Below are positions 22,784 through 31,647 of a stretch of DNA of 64,000 bases, piece by piece. Source of the stretch: Alphaproteobacteria bacterium (lineage in GTDB: Bacteria; Pseudomonadota; Alphaproteobacteria; Acetobacterales; Acetobacteraceae); NCBI GenBank assembly GCA_017307285.1, contig JAFKFI010000066.1:111808-175807 (forward strand). Reading direction: 5' to 3'. The notes beneath the pieces are model-generated. The model saw only the letters and a list, made by a program, of their open reading frames with translations. It ran no database searches and was not told the DNA's origin. Position 1 is the first letter of the stretch, and each line of letters opens with the position of its first letter. Both the position numbers and the translations under genes were made by a program.

Positions 22784-23509
22784 ATGCCCGACCAGCCCTC
22801 CTATAAGCGCGTCCTGCTCAAACTTTCGGGCGAGGCCTTGCTCGGCCGGCGCGAGTACGGGCTGGACAACGACGTCGTCACGGCGATCGCCGCGGATATC
22901 GGCGATGTGGCGGCGATGGGGGTCGAAGTCTGTGTGGTGATCGGCGGGGGCAACATCTTCCGTGGTGTCTCGGCCGCCGCGGGCGGCATGGACCGGGCGC
23001 AGGCCGATTACATGGGTATGCTGGCCACCGTGATGAATGCGTTGGCGGTGCAGAACGCGTTGGAGAAGAAGCGGGTCCCGACGCGCGTGCAGTCGGCCAT
23101 CCCGATGTCGAGCGTGTGCGAGCCCTATATCCGGCGCCGGGCCGAGCGGCACATGGAGAAGGGCCGGGTGGTGATCTTCGCCGCCGGCACCGGCAACCCA
23201 TTCTTCACCACCGACACCGCCGCCGCCTTGCGGGCGGCCGAGATGGGCTGCGACGCGCTGCTCAAGGGCACCCAGGTCGACGGGGTCTACTCCGCCGACC
23301 CGCGCAAGAACCCCAATGCCGAGCGCTACGACCAGCTGACCTATCTCGACGTGCTATCGCGCGATCTGGCGGTCATGGACGCCGCCGCGATCAGCCTTGC
23401 GCGCGAGAACGGCTTGCCGATCATCGTGTTCAACATCCACGCTCCCGGCGCATTTGCGCAGGTGATGCGGGGCCAGGGGCGCTTCACCCGCATCATCGAG
23501 CAACGATAA
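22784..23509 (+). CDS. pyrH: UMP kinase
   Basis: Phosphorylates UMP to UDP with ATP; amino-acid-kinase fold, hexameric and typically controlled by UTP and GTP. Family segments: [14 protein letters not shown] (phosphate loop), [10 protein letters not shown] and the [17 protein letters not shown] stretch. 241 aa is normal. Separated from tsf by 164 nt that hold an inverted repeat and a possible promoter; frr follows in the conserved order. Confidence 0.97.
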   Translation: MPDQPSYKRVLLKLSGEALLGRREYGLDNDVVTAIAADIGDVAAMGVEVCVVIGGGNIFRGVSAAAGGMDRAQADYMGMLATVMNALAVQNALEKKRVPTRVQSAIPMSSVCEPYIRRRAERHMEKGRVVIFAAGTGNPFFTTDTAAALRAAEMGCDALLKGTQVDGVYSADPRKNPNAERYDQLTYLDVLSRDLAVMDAAAISLARENGLPIIVFNIHAPGAFAQVMRGQGRFTRIIEQR

Positions 23510-23546
23510 TACCGAAGGCACCAGTCGGAGCGCGGGAGGGCGTGTC

Positions 23547-24113
23547 ATGCCGGCCGATTTGAATACCCTGAAGCAGGACCTCACCCGTCGCATGGACGGC
23601 GCGATGGAGACCCTGCGCCGCGAGTTCGCTGGGCTGCGCACCGGGCGGGCCACTCCGGGCCTGCTCGAGCCGGTGCGGGTCGAGGCCTATGGAACCGAGA
23701 TGCCGATCACCCAGGTCGGCTCGATCGGCGTGCCCGAGCCGCGCATGATCACCGTGCAGGTGTGGGACCGGAAGATGGTCTCGGCCGTCGAGAAGGCGAT
23801 CCGGGATTCCGGACTCGGGCTCAATCCATCGTCGGACGGTCAGTTGGTCCGGGTGCCGATCCCGCAGCTCACCACCGAGCGCCGCAACGAGCTCGCCAAG
23901 ACGGCGGGCCGCTACGCCGAGGGCGCCAAGATCGCGGTGCGCGGGGTCCGGCGCGATGGGATGGAGCAGATCAAGGCGCACGAGAAGAAGCACGAGATCA
24001 GCGAGGACGACGCCCGGACATGGCACGACGAGGTGCAGAAGCTGACGGACCAATACGTCAAGCGGATCGACGAGGGACTGGCCGAAAAAGAGCGCGACAT
24101 CCGACAGGTTTGA
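23547..24113 (+). CDS. frr: Ribosome recycling factor
   Basis: With EF-G it splits post-termination ribosomes. The three-helix-bundle signature is clear: LRTGRATPGLLEPVRVEAYG, the hinge strand LNPSSDGQLVRVPIPQLT, and the C-terminal helix RDGMEQIKAHEKKHEISEDD. 188 aa is standard. Start ATG preceded by GGGAGG. It ends 6 nt before uppS. Confidence 0.97.
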   Translation: MPADLNTLKQDLTRRMDGAMETLRREFAGLRTGRATPGLLEPVRVEAYGTEMPITQVGSIGVPEPRMITVQVWDRKMVSAVEKAIRDSGLGLNPSSDGQLVRVPIPQLTTERRNELAKTAGRYAEGAKIAVRGVRRDGMEQIKAHEKKHEISEDDARTWHDEVQKLTDQYVKRIDEGLAEKERDIRQV

Positions 24114-24119
24114 CCGCGC

Positions 24120-24902
24120 ATGTCGGCACGTAGCCACACGGCCGTCGCGGGCCTCGCGCCGGACGCCGAGCGCGACATCGAAACCAAGGGCGAGTCGGGC
24201 GCGCCGCCGACGCATGTTGCCATCATCATGGACGGCAACGGACGCTGGGCTGCCTCTCGCGGATTGCCGCGGGTCGCCGGGCATCGCGAAGGTGCCCGAG
24301 CGGTGCGCCGCGCCATCGAGGCGGCGATCGAGCAAGGCGTCGGCTGGCTTACCCTCTATGCCTTCAGCAGCGAGAACTGGCGGCGCCCGGCGAGCGAAAT
24401 CCTCGATCTGACCGGGCTGCTGCGTCACTACCTGCGCACCGAAATTGCCGAGTTGCGCGCGAACGGCGTGCGGCTGCGGGTGATCGGCGATCGCGACCGC
24501 TTCGACCCCGACATCAGGACGGAGCTGCTCGCCGCCGAGCGGTCGACGGCCGCGAATACCCGCCTCAACCTGACGATCGCGCTCTCCTATGGCGGCCGCG
24601 ACGAGATCCTTGCCGCGGCGCGGGTGCTGGCCGCCGCCGCACGCGACGGCCGGCTCGACCCGGCGGTCATGGAAGAGACCGATTTCACGCGTGGGCTGTT
24701 CACCGCCGGGATGCCGGACCCCGACCTGGTCATCCGTACCAGCGGCGAGCAGCGGCTGTCGAATTTCCTGCTGTGGCAATCGGCCTATGCTGAGCTCGTC
24801 TTCCAGGACGTGCTCTGGCCGGATTTCGGGGCCGCGCATCTCGCCGACGCCCTCGCCGAGTTCGCGCGACGGGAGCGGCGCTTTGGCGCGAGGCCAGGCT
24901 GA
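24120..24902 (+). CDS. uppS: Isoprenyl (undecaprenyl) diphosphate synthase
   Basis: Cis-prenyltransferase that makes the C55 carrier lipid precursor for peptidoglycan and O-antigen. Catalytic motif VAIIMDGNGRWAASRG with the essential Asp lies around residues 37-50, followed by YAFSSENWRRP and the C-terminal DLVIRTSGEQRLSNFLLWQSAYAE split by the binding-site Arg residues. 260 aa; the first ~30 residues are a nonconserved extension. The cdsA frame begins inside its 3' end. Confidence 0.95.
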   Translation: MSARSHTAVAGLAPDAERDIETKGESGAPPTHVAIIMDGNGRWAASRGLPRVAGHREGARAVRRAIEAAIEQGVGWLTLYAFSSENWRRPASEILDLTGLLRHYLRTEIAELRANGVRLRVIGDRDRFDPDIRTELLAAERSTAANTRLNLTIALSYGGRDEILAAARVLAAAARDGRLDPAVMEETDFTRGLFTAGMPDPDLVIRTSGEQRLSNFLLWQSAYAELVFQDVLWPDFGAAHLADALAEFARRERRFGARPG

Positions 24903-25755
24903 TGCCGACTCGCAGCGTCCCGCGCGGGCGGGCTGGGCGGATCTGCGGCTGCGTGTCCTCTCGGCCGTGGTGCTGGCGCCGATTGCCGTCGCGATCGTCT
25001 GGCTCGGCGGTCTATACTGGAGCGTGCTGATCCTCCTTCTGGCAGCCGGATTGGCTTGCGAGTGGGCGTTGCTGTGCGGTTGCCGGTTCGGTCGGCTCCC
25101 CGGCTTGGCCGTGCCGCTAGCGATGGTCGCGGTCGGCGCGATCTCCGCCGGACGCGCGATCTGGGCGCTCCCGGTGCTCGCCGCTGCGTTCGCCGCCACG
25201 TGGATCATCGGGGTCAGCGTCCCGAACCTGCGAGCGCCGCGCCCCGCCAGCCTCGCGGCGGGCGTGCTCTATATCGGCTTTACCTGCATCGCCCTGATCT
25301 GGCTGCGTCAGGATGCGCTCGCGGGGCTGCCGAACATCCTCTTTCTGCTGCTGGTCGTCTGGGCGAGCGATGTCGGCGCCTACCTCGCGGGACGCCTGTT
25401 CGGCGGTCCGCGCCTCGCACCCCGCATCTCGCCTGGCAAGACATGGGCTGGCGCCCTCGGGGGACTGCTCGCGGCGATCGTGATGGGATACATTGTCGCT
25501 GTGTGTTTTGCGGTCTCGCGCGGCGGCGACGTATCGGGGCAAGTCGCCCTGGTGGCGGCTGTGCTCGGCATCGTCGCGCAGCTTGGCGACTTGTTGGAAA
25601 GCGCCATCAAGCGGCGCTTCGGGGTCAAGGATTCCGGCCGCCTGATCCCGGGCCACGGCGGCTTGTTCGACCGGCTGGACGGCTTTCTGACCGCCGGGCC
25701 GGTTGCCGCATTGCTGGCCTTGGCGCTCGGACCCGGAGTAATGCTTTGGCAGTAA
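24883..25755 (+). CDS. cdsA: Phosphatidate cytidylyltransferase
   Basis: Makes CDP-diacylglycerol from phosphatidic acid and CTP at the inner membrane. Several helices are followed by the CDS signature near the C-terminus: LGDLLESAIKRRFGVKDS and PGHGGLFDRLDGF. No ATG exists in this frame near the N-terminus; a TTG at 24883, overlapping uppS by 20 nt and preceded by GGGAGCGG, gives 290 aa. Starts further upstream would lie deep in uppS. Order uppS-cdsA-dxr is the conserved one. Confidence 0.9.
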   Translation: MARGQADADSQRPARAGWADLRLRVLSAVVLAPIAVAIVWLGGLYWSVLILLLAAGLACEWALLCGCRFGRLPGLAVPLAMVAVGAISAGRAIWALPVLAAAFAATWIIGVSVPNLRAPRPASLAAGVLYIGFTCIALIWLRQDALAGLPNILFLLLVVWASDVGAYLAGRLFGGPRLAPRISPGKTWAGALGGLLAAIVMGYIVAVCFAVSRGGDVSGQVALVAAVLGIVAQLGDLLESAIKRRFGVKDSGRLIPGHGGLFDRLDGFLTAGPVAALLALALGPGVMLWQ

Positions 25756-25784
25756 GCGATACAGTGACGACAGAGGCCGCGACC

Positions 25785-26972
25785 ATGAAAACCGTGCCGA
25801 CCGAGCCCGTCACGATCAAGACGATCACCATCCTGGGCAGCACGGGCAGCGTTGGCACCCAGACAGTGGACCTGCTGGCTGCAGCGCCAGAGCGCTTTCG
25901 GGTGCGCGCATTGGTGGGCGGCCGCAATGTCGCGCGGCTCGCGGAGCAAGCGAGGCTGCTGACGGCCGAGCGGGCGGTGATCGCCGATCCGACGCTCGGC
26001 CCGGCGCTGCGCCAGGCCTTGGCGGACACGGATTGCGTGGTGACGGCCGGCGCGGAGGCGGTGGTCGAGGCGGCGTCCCTGCCGGCGGACTGGACGATGG
26101 CGGCGATCACCGGTGCTGCCGGGCTGCCGGCGACGCTCGCCGCGATTCGCCGGGGCGCCTTCGTGGCGCTGGCCAACAAGGAGGCGCTGGTGTGCGCTGG
26201 CGAGGTGATGCTGCGCGCCGTGCGCGACGCCGGCGCCACCCTGTTGCCGGTCGATTCCGAGCACAACGCGATCTTCCAGTCGCTCGCCGACGGCAATCAC
26301 GGCGCGGTCGACAAGATTGTGCTGACCGCGTCCGGCGGCCCGTTCCGCACCGCGACGGTGGAGGAGATGGCCAAGGCGACCCCGGAGGCCGCGCTGCGCC
26401 ACCCGGTCTGGTCGATGGGGGCCAAGATCAGCATCGATTCGGCCACCCTGATGAACAAGGGGCTGGAGCTCATCGAAGCGGCGCGGCTGTTCAGCCTGCC
26501 CGAGGAGCGGATCGGGGTGCTGGTGCATCGGCAATCGGTGATCCACGGGCTGGTCTATTACCAGGACGGCAGCGTGCTGGCGCAGCTCGGCTCGCCGGAC
26601 ATGCGCATCCCGATCGCCCACACGCTTGCCTGGCCGGAGCGGATGGCGACCGGCTCGCCGCGGCTCGACCTCGCGGCACTTGCCCGGCTCGATTTCGAGG
26701 AGCCTGACGAGGTTCGGTTCCCGGCGCTGCGTCTCGCGCGCGACGCCTTGCGCGCGGGCGGCGGCGTCCCCACCATCCTGAGCGCCGCGAACGAGGTCGC
26801 GGTGGAGGCCTTCCTGCAACGGCGGATCGGCTTTCTCGACATCGTCGATACGGTGAGCCGCGTGCTGGATGAGATGGGCACGCCGCCAGCCGACTCGCTC
26901 GAGGAGGTCGTGGCACTCGACACGGCTGCCCGTGCTGCCGCCCAGCAATTCGCCGCCGCGCGTGCGGCGTGA
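25785..26972 (+). CDS. dxr: 1-deoxy-D-xylulose 5-phosphate reductoisomerase
   Basis: Second enzyme of the MEP isoprenoid pathway; NADPH-dependent conversion of DXP to MEP, target of fosmidomycin. NADPH loop ILGSTGSVGTQT lies at residues 14-25; the active site includes ALANKEALVCAGE, LPVDSEHNAIFQ and TASGGPFRT, and MNKGLELIEA. From this ATG it is 395 aa, the normal length. A GTG at 25764 or a TTG at 25746 overlapping cdsA are alternative starts. Confidence 0.96.
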   Translation: MKTVPTEPVTIKTITILGSTGSVGTQTVDLLAAAPERFRVRALVGGRNVARLAEQARLLTAERAVIADPTLGPALRQALADTDCVVTAGAEAVVEAASLPADWTMAAITGAAGLPATLAAIRRGAFVALANKEALVCAGEVMLRAVRDAGATLLPVDSEHNAIFQSLADGNHGAVDKIVLTASGGPFRTATVEEMAKATPEAALRHPVWSMGAKISIDSATLMNKGLELIEAARLFSLPEERIGVLVHRQSVIHGLVYYQDGSVLAQLGSPDMRIPIAHTLAWPERMATGSPRLDLAALARLDFEEPDEVRFPALRLARDALRAGGGVPTILSAANEVAVEAFLQRRIGFLDIVDTVSRVLDEMGTPPADSLEEVVALDTAARAAAQQFAAARAA

Positions 26973-26973
26973 G

Positions 26974-27001
26974 TTCGACATCTTCGGCTCCGAGATAGGG
27001 T
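26974..27001 (+). promoter_or_regulatory. Putative promoter directly before rseP
   Basis: TTCGAC (26974-26979), 16 nt spacer, TAGGGT (26996-27001). The -10-like hexamer ends 6 nt before the GTG at 27008. The AGGG inside it could instead serve as a ribosome-binding site. Confidence 0.3.
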
Positions 27002-27007
27002 CAATCC

Positions 27008-28123
27008 GTGCTCCACGTAGCTCCTGAGATCGTCCGCACCGTCGTCGCCTTCGTCGTGGTGCTAGGGGTGCTCGTGTTTATCCACGAGCTCGGCCATTAC
27101 CTCGCCGCGCGCTGGCGGGGCGTGCATGTCGAGACCTTCTCGATCGGCTTCGGCCAGGCGATCGCGTCCTGGACCGACCGTGTCGGCACACGCTGGAAGC
27201 TCGCCTGGATTCCGCTCGGTGGCTACGTGAAGCTGCACGGGCAGGAGCGGCCGCAGGACGTTCCGCCCGAGGAGCGGGCGAAGTGGCTGCCGGGGCAGAC
27301 GTTTCACGAGAAATCGGTCGGCTCGCGCGCCATCGTCATCGCGGCCGGCCCTGCGGCGAATTTCCTGCTCGCCGCCGTTCTGTTCACCGTTCTGTTCGCG
27401 ACCGTCGGGCGGCCGATTGCGACTCCGGTGGTTGGTGACGTGATTGCCTCATCGGCAGCCGACCGTGCCGGCCTGCGCGCCGGGGACCGGATCGATGCGA
27501 TCGACGGCAAGCCGATCAAGAGCTTCGAGGACATCCAGCGCATCATTTCGGCTCGCCCGGCGCAGCACCTCACCATGCAGGTGCATCGCGGCAACGCCGA
27601 GACCACGATCCCCGTGCTGACCGATTCGCGCGACGCCGGGGGCGGGCACCAGGTCGGGGTGCTGGGCATTCGCGGCGGCAACACCGAGTACGAACATCTG
27701 TCGCTGCCCCAGGCCGTGTGGGGCGGCATCGTGCAGACCTGGAACGTGACGGCGCTGACCTGCCAGGGCGTGTGGCAGATGCTGAGCGGCCAGCGCGGCA
27801 CCGAGGATCTCGGCGGTCCGTTGCGGATCGCGCAGCTGTCCGGCCAGGTGGCGGAGCTTGGCGTCGCCAGCCTCGTCTCGTTCATCGCGGTGCTGTCGGT
27901 CAATCTCGGGCTGATCAACCTGTTCCCGATCCCGATCCTCGATGGTGGGCATCTGCTATTCTATTTCGCCGAAGCGGTACGTGGCCGCCCCATCCCGCCG
28001 CGCGCGCAGGAATACGGCTTTCGCGCCGGACTCGCGCTGCTGGTCGGGCTGTTCGTCTTCGCGACTTGGAACGACCTTACCCATATCGGCCTGTTCCGCT
28101 GGGTGGCGGGGCTGATCGGCTAG
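27008..28123 (+). CDS. rseP: RIP metalloprotease RseP (site-2 protease)
   Basis: Membrane zinc protease that cleaves anti-sigma factors and remnant signal peptides within the bilayer. The catalytic HELGH sits in the first helix (about residues 23-27), one PDZ domain follows (roughly residues 125-210), and the second zinc site is LDGGH in NLFPIPILDGGHLL. 371 aa; starts at GTG. The TAG stop is contributed by the left end of a palindromic repeat. Confidence 0.95.
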   Translation: MLHVAPEIVRTVVAFVVVLGVLVFIHELGHYLAARWRGVHVETFSIGFGQAIASWTDRVGTRWKLAWIPLGGYVKLHGQERPQDVPPEERAKWLPGQTFHEKSVGSRAIVIAAGPAANFLLAAVLFTVLFATVGRPIATPVVGDVIASSAADRAGLRAGDRIDAIDGKPIKSFEDIQRIISARPAQHLTMQVHRGNAETTIPVLTDSRDAGGGHQVGVLGIRGGNTEYEHLSLPQAVWGGIVQTWNVTALTCQGVWQMLSGQRGTEDLGGPLRIAQLSGQVAELGVASLVSFIAVLSVNLGLINLFPIPILDGGHLLFYFAEAVRGRPIPPRAQEYGFRAGLALLVGLFVFATWNDLTHIGLFRWVAGLIG

Positions 28124-28193
28124 GGCGGAAAGCGGAGCGCATTCCGCCACGTGCGCAACCGTTCGGCGGAATGCGCTGCGCTTTTCCGCCCTA
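28121..28193. repeat. GGCGGAAT-family palindrome carrying both stop codons
   Basis: Arms 28121-28148 and 28165-28193 are almost perfectly complementary (one indel and one mismatch over ~28 nt) around a 16 nt loop. The element begins with TAG, the rseP stop, and ends with CTA, the sulfotransferase stop on the other strand. Likely also acts as a bidirectional terminator. The core GGGCGGAA/ATTCCGCC recurs at 43519 and 56899. Confidence 0.85.
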
Positions 28194-29018
28194 CAAATAC
28201 CCGAACCGCCCCATTATCGCGGCGTGGTCGCGTTCGATGCGGGTGCGTTGATCGGGTGTGAGCACGTCGCGCCATTCGCCGGTGCGGCCTGAGCGGAAGA
28301 ACGGGGCGATGGCTTCGGGCGGGCGCTCGATGAAGCCGCTCGCTTGTTCCTGACGCTGTAGCTCGTCGAACGCGCTGAACTGGATCGCGCGTTGCAGCTG
28401 GTCGGCGGGCGGCTCCTGGCCGAGGAAGCGGATCACCCCGGCGAAGGTTTCCGAAGGTGCCGCGAGCATGTCGCCATATCGGATCACGTGCAGCAGCGGG
28501 TTCGGGTTGCGGGTCCAGAAATGCACGTGAATCGACCATGAGCTGAGGCGCTCATACACCTTCACGTCGGTGCCGCCGGTGGCCGCCTCCGGATCGGCCA
28601 TGAAGGCAATCGTCTCGTCGAGCGAGCGGCCGAGATGGCGGCTGTAGGATACGGCGATGTCGCGCGGATCGCGCACAATGTAGATCGCGCCGGCCGTCAC
28701 CTCCGGCGTCATCAGTGGCACGCCCTCGACCAGCAGCGAGGCGTTGTGCGTCTTGACGAACACCAGGTTGGAATGGGCCCGCGTCAACTCACGATGCACC
28801 AGCGGCCGCATCCGCTGCACGTCCGCGATCGAATACTCCGAGGCGGGGCGCGGATCGTGACGGCGGTAGCGCGCAGCGCCGCTTTCGCCCGTGGAGAGAT
28901 CCATCAGGCTGTTGATGTCGTACGGCCGATCCGATCCACGGATGTAGTTGTGCAGGAAGGCGCGAAGCCAGGTGCTGCCGGATTTGGGATAGGAGGCGAG
29001 CCAGACCAGATTGCCCAT
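28191..29018 (-). CDS. Sulfotransferase family protein
   Basis: PAPS-dependent sulfotransferase fold. The 5'-phosphosulfate loop YPKSGSTWLRAFLHN lies at residues 9-23 and the 3'-phosphate motif IVRDPRDIAVSYSRH near residue 115; the C-terminal section resembles the Sulfotransfer_1 domain. The acceptor (glycolipid, polysaccharide or small molecule) is unknown. The ATG giving 275 aa is used because the motif must be near the N-terminus; a 65-codon upstream extension looks random. Inserted in reverse between rseP and bamA, which are normally adjacent. Confidence 0.88.
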   Translation of the reverse strand: MGNLVWLASYPKSGSTWLRAFLHNYIRGSDRPYDINSLMDLSTGESGAARYRRHDPRPASEYSIADVQRMRPLVHRELTRAHSNLVFVKTHNASLLVEGVPLMTPEVTAGAIYIVRDPRDIAVSYSRHLGRSLDETIAFMADPEAATGGTDVKVYERLSSWSIHVHFWTRNPNPLLHVIRYGDMLAAPSETFAGVIRFLGQEPPADQLQRAIQFSAFDELQRQEQASGFIERPPEAIAPFFRSGRTGEWRDVLTPDQRTRIERDHAAIMGRFGYL

Positions 29019-29256
29019 GCGCCGAATATCGCAGTGGAGGGGGGACGATTGGCAGCGCGATGCGGTTGGGGCATCAATGCGGTTCAATCTTGCGGGTGCG
29101 GCGCTTCGGGTCAAGCGGCGCCGGGCTGGCGTGACCGCGCTGGAGGTCGGGTAGCGTCCGGCGTGACGCGTGGCTATTCTCCGCCGCCGGTCACGGGGCG
29201 ACTCGCGGGGCACGCGGGCTTTCTGTCGGCGATGGCTTCACTGGGAGACTAGGTTT

Positions 29257-31647
29257 TTGACGAGCATCCGTGTCGCCTTGCTGGCTGCGTCCTGCCTGTC
29301 CATCGTGGTGACCGATCCGGCATGGGCTCAGCAGGGCGTTCAGCCGACCCGTGGGCGCCCCTCGGCGCGGCCAGTTGCCGCCCGGCCGACATCCGGCACG
29401 ATCCAAGCCATCAAGGTCGAGGGCAATCAGCGTATCGAGGAAGGAACGATACGATCCTACATGCTGGTGCAGCCCGGCGATCCGTTCGACCCCGACCGGA
29501 TCGACCGCAGCCTCAAGACGCTGTACGCCACCGGCCTGTTCCAGGACGTGACCCTGACCCGGCAGGGCGACACGCTCGTCGTGAAGGTGGTCGAAAATCC
29601 CATCGTCAATCGCATCGCTTTCGAGGGAAACCACAAGCTCACCGACGAGCAGCTGCGGGCGGAAATACGGTTGCGCTCGCGCGCGGTGTTCACTCCGGCG
29701 CTGGCTCAGTCCGACCGCCAGCGAATCCTTAACGCGTATGCCAAGAAGGGCCGCTACAACGTCCAGGTCGAGCCGCAGATCATTCGACTCGACCAGAACC
29801 GGGTCGACGTGGTCTTCGATATCCATGAGGGCGAGTCGACGCTGATCAGCCGCATTGCGTTCGTCGGCAATCACGCGTTCAGCGAGGATCGGCTGAAGGA
29901 AGTCGTATCGAGCCGCCAGGGTGTGTGGTGGCGTTTCCTGTCCACCTCGGACACCTACGACCCGGAGCGGCTCAACTTCGACAAGGAACTGCTGCGGCGG
30001 TTCTACCTCAAGCATGGTTACGCCGACGTCGAAATCACCGGCGCCACCGCCGAACTCTCGCCGGAGCGGGATTCGTTCTTCATCACGTTCACCATCGACG
30101 AGGGCGAGCGCTATCGCGTCGGGAAGGTCTCGGTGAACTCGACGTTGCGCAATCTCAACGGCGACAGCGTGCTGCCCGACATCGAGATATCGGCGGGCGA
30201 TTGGTATGACGGCGACGCCGTCGAGCGTTCTGTCCAGGCGATCACCGACGACCTGCAGGGGCGCGGCTTCCCCTTCGTCGAGGTCAAGCCGCGCATTTCG
30301 CGCAACAAGGAGGCGCGCACGGTCGACTTGGTGTTCGATGTCGGCGAAGGGCCGCGGGTTTATGTCGAGCGGATCGACATTACGGGCAACACGCGAACCG
30401 AGGACAAAGTCATCCGCCGTGAATTCCGGCTGGCCGAAGGGGATGCGCTCAACGCCTCCGCGGTTCGCCGCTCGCGCCAGCGGCTGCAGGATCTCGGCTA
30501 CTTCAACAGCGTGCAGATCACCAACTCGCCCGGCTCGGCGCCGGACAAGGTCATCATCAACACCAATGTCGACGAGAAGGCGACGGGCGAATTGACCCTG
30601 GGCGGCGGGTATTCGACCGACGCCGGATTCCTGATCAACGCCGGCCTGCGCGAGCGCAACCTGCTCGGCACCGGCATTGACGCCGGCGTGAACGGCGTGC
30701 TGGCGCAGCGCCGCAGCGCGATCGATCTTTCGGTGACCGACCCCTATTTCCTCGACCGCAACCTGGTCGCCGGCTTCGATCTGTTCGCGTTGCAGACCAA
30801 TCTATTGGACGTCTCGCAGTACCAGGAGCGGCGCTACGGCGGCGCGTTGCGGGTCGGTTACGCCTTCAACGATCATCTGCGGCAATCCTGGGCCTACACC
30901 CTAGTCGATCGCGACGTGTACGACATCGCCACGACGGCGAGCTTCTATATCCAGGACCAGGCGGGTTGGACGCTGTTGTCCCAGCTCGGCACGACGTTGA
31001 CGCTCGATTATCGCGACAGCACCGTCGACCCGCATTCGGGTTACGTCGTGCGCGCCGGAACGGACGTCGCCGGGCTGGGCGGCGATGCGAACTTCGTTCG
31101 CATGAAGCTGGATGGAACGTATTTCTATCCGCTCGATCGCTGGACCGGGAACAGCGACTGGGGCATCGCGATCTCCGCCGGGGCGGGATACCTCTACAAC
31201 GAGGGCAAGCAGGAACAGATCATCGACCGGTTCTTCCTGGGCGGCGACAATCTGCGTGGCTTCCAGGCGGGCGGCGCCGGACCCCATACGGCGAACACGC
31301 CGACCGTCCTCGGCGGGGACAGCATCGGCGGGCGATTCATCTGGACGCAATCCACCGAGCTGCGTTTCCCCTTGCCAATCTCGGCCGATTTTGGTCTGTC
31401 CGGGCGTGCCTTCGTTGATGTCGGCGCGTTGTCCCAGGCAAGCTTCGAGTCCGGCTCCTGCACGCGCGCGCCTGGCGGCGTCTGTCCGCCGATCTACGAC
31501 AACGCGGCGCCTCGGGTGGGTGCCGGCGTCGGGGTGTCATGGCGGACGCCGTTCGGCCTCATCAATATCGACCTCACGCCCTTCGTCGTGAAATACAAGT
31601 ACGACCAGACCCAAATCTTCCGATTCGGCTTCGGCACGAGGTTCTAA
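29257..31647 (+). CDS. bamA: Outer membrane protein assembly factor BamA
   Basis: Central Omp85 component that folds beta-barrel proteins into the outer membrane. From the TTG used here the protein is 796 aa with a signal peptide ending around DPAWA, five POTRA repeats (about residues 45-395) and a 16-strand barrel to the terminal Phe (FGTRF), the expected outer-membrane signal. Barrel features include GDNLRGFQAGG. The earlier in-frame GTG at 29170 would add 29 non-signal-like residues, so the TTG is preferred; GGGAG lies about 10 nt upstream. Confidence 0.93.
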   Translation: MTSIRVALLAASCLSIVVTDPAWAQQGVQPTRGRPSARPVAARPTSGTIQAIKVEGNQRIEEGTIRSYMLVQPGDPFDPDRIDRSLKTLYATGLFQDVTLTRQGDTLVVKVVENPIVNRIAFEGNHKLTDEQLRAEIRLRSRAVFTPALAQSDRQRILNAYAKKGRYNVQVEPQIIRLDQNRVDVVFDIHEGESTLISRIAFVGNHAFSEDRLKEVVSSRQGVWWRFLSTSDTYDPERLNFDKELLRRFYLKHGYADVEITGATAELSPERDSFFITFTIDEGERYRVGKVSVNSTLRNLNGDSVLPDIEISAGDWYDGDAVERSVQAITDDLQGRGFPFVEVKPRISRNKEARTVDLVFDVGEGPRVYVERIDITGNTRTEDKVIRREFRLAEGDALNASAVRRSRQRLQDLGYFNSVQITNSPGSAPDKVIINTNVDEKATGELTLGGGYSTDAGFLINAGLRERNLLGTGIDAGVNGVLAQRRSAIDLSVTDPYFLDRNLVAGFDLFALQTNLLDVSQYQERRYGGALRVGYAFNDHLRQSWAYTLVDRDVYDIATTASFYIQDQAGWTLLSQLGTTLTLDYRDSTVDPHSGYVVRAGTDVAGLGGDANFVRMKLDGTYFYPLDRWTGNSDWGIAISAGAGYLYNEGKQEQIIDRFFLGGDNLRGFQAGGAGPHTANTPTVLGGDSIGGRFIWTQSTELRFPLPISADFGLSGRAFVDVGALSQASFESGSCTRAPGGVCPPIYDNAAPRVGAGVGVSWRTPFGLINIDLTPFVVKYKYDQTQIFRFGFGTRF

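Noticed and set aside
23493..25208. 571 aa reverse-strand ORF opposite frr, uppS and cdsA
   Set aside because: Arg/His/Asp-rich low-complexity translation, the usual shadow of GC-rich coding DNA; the forward genes are certain.
25056..25784. Extension of dxr across cdsA
   Set aside because: It is an alternative frame of cdsA; DXR homology starts only after 25785.
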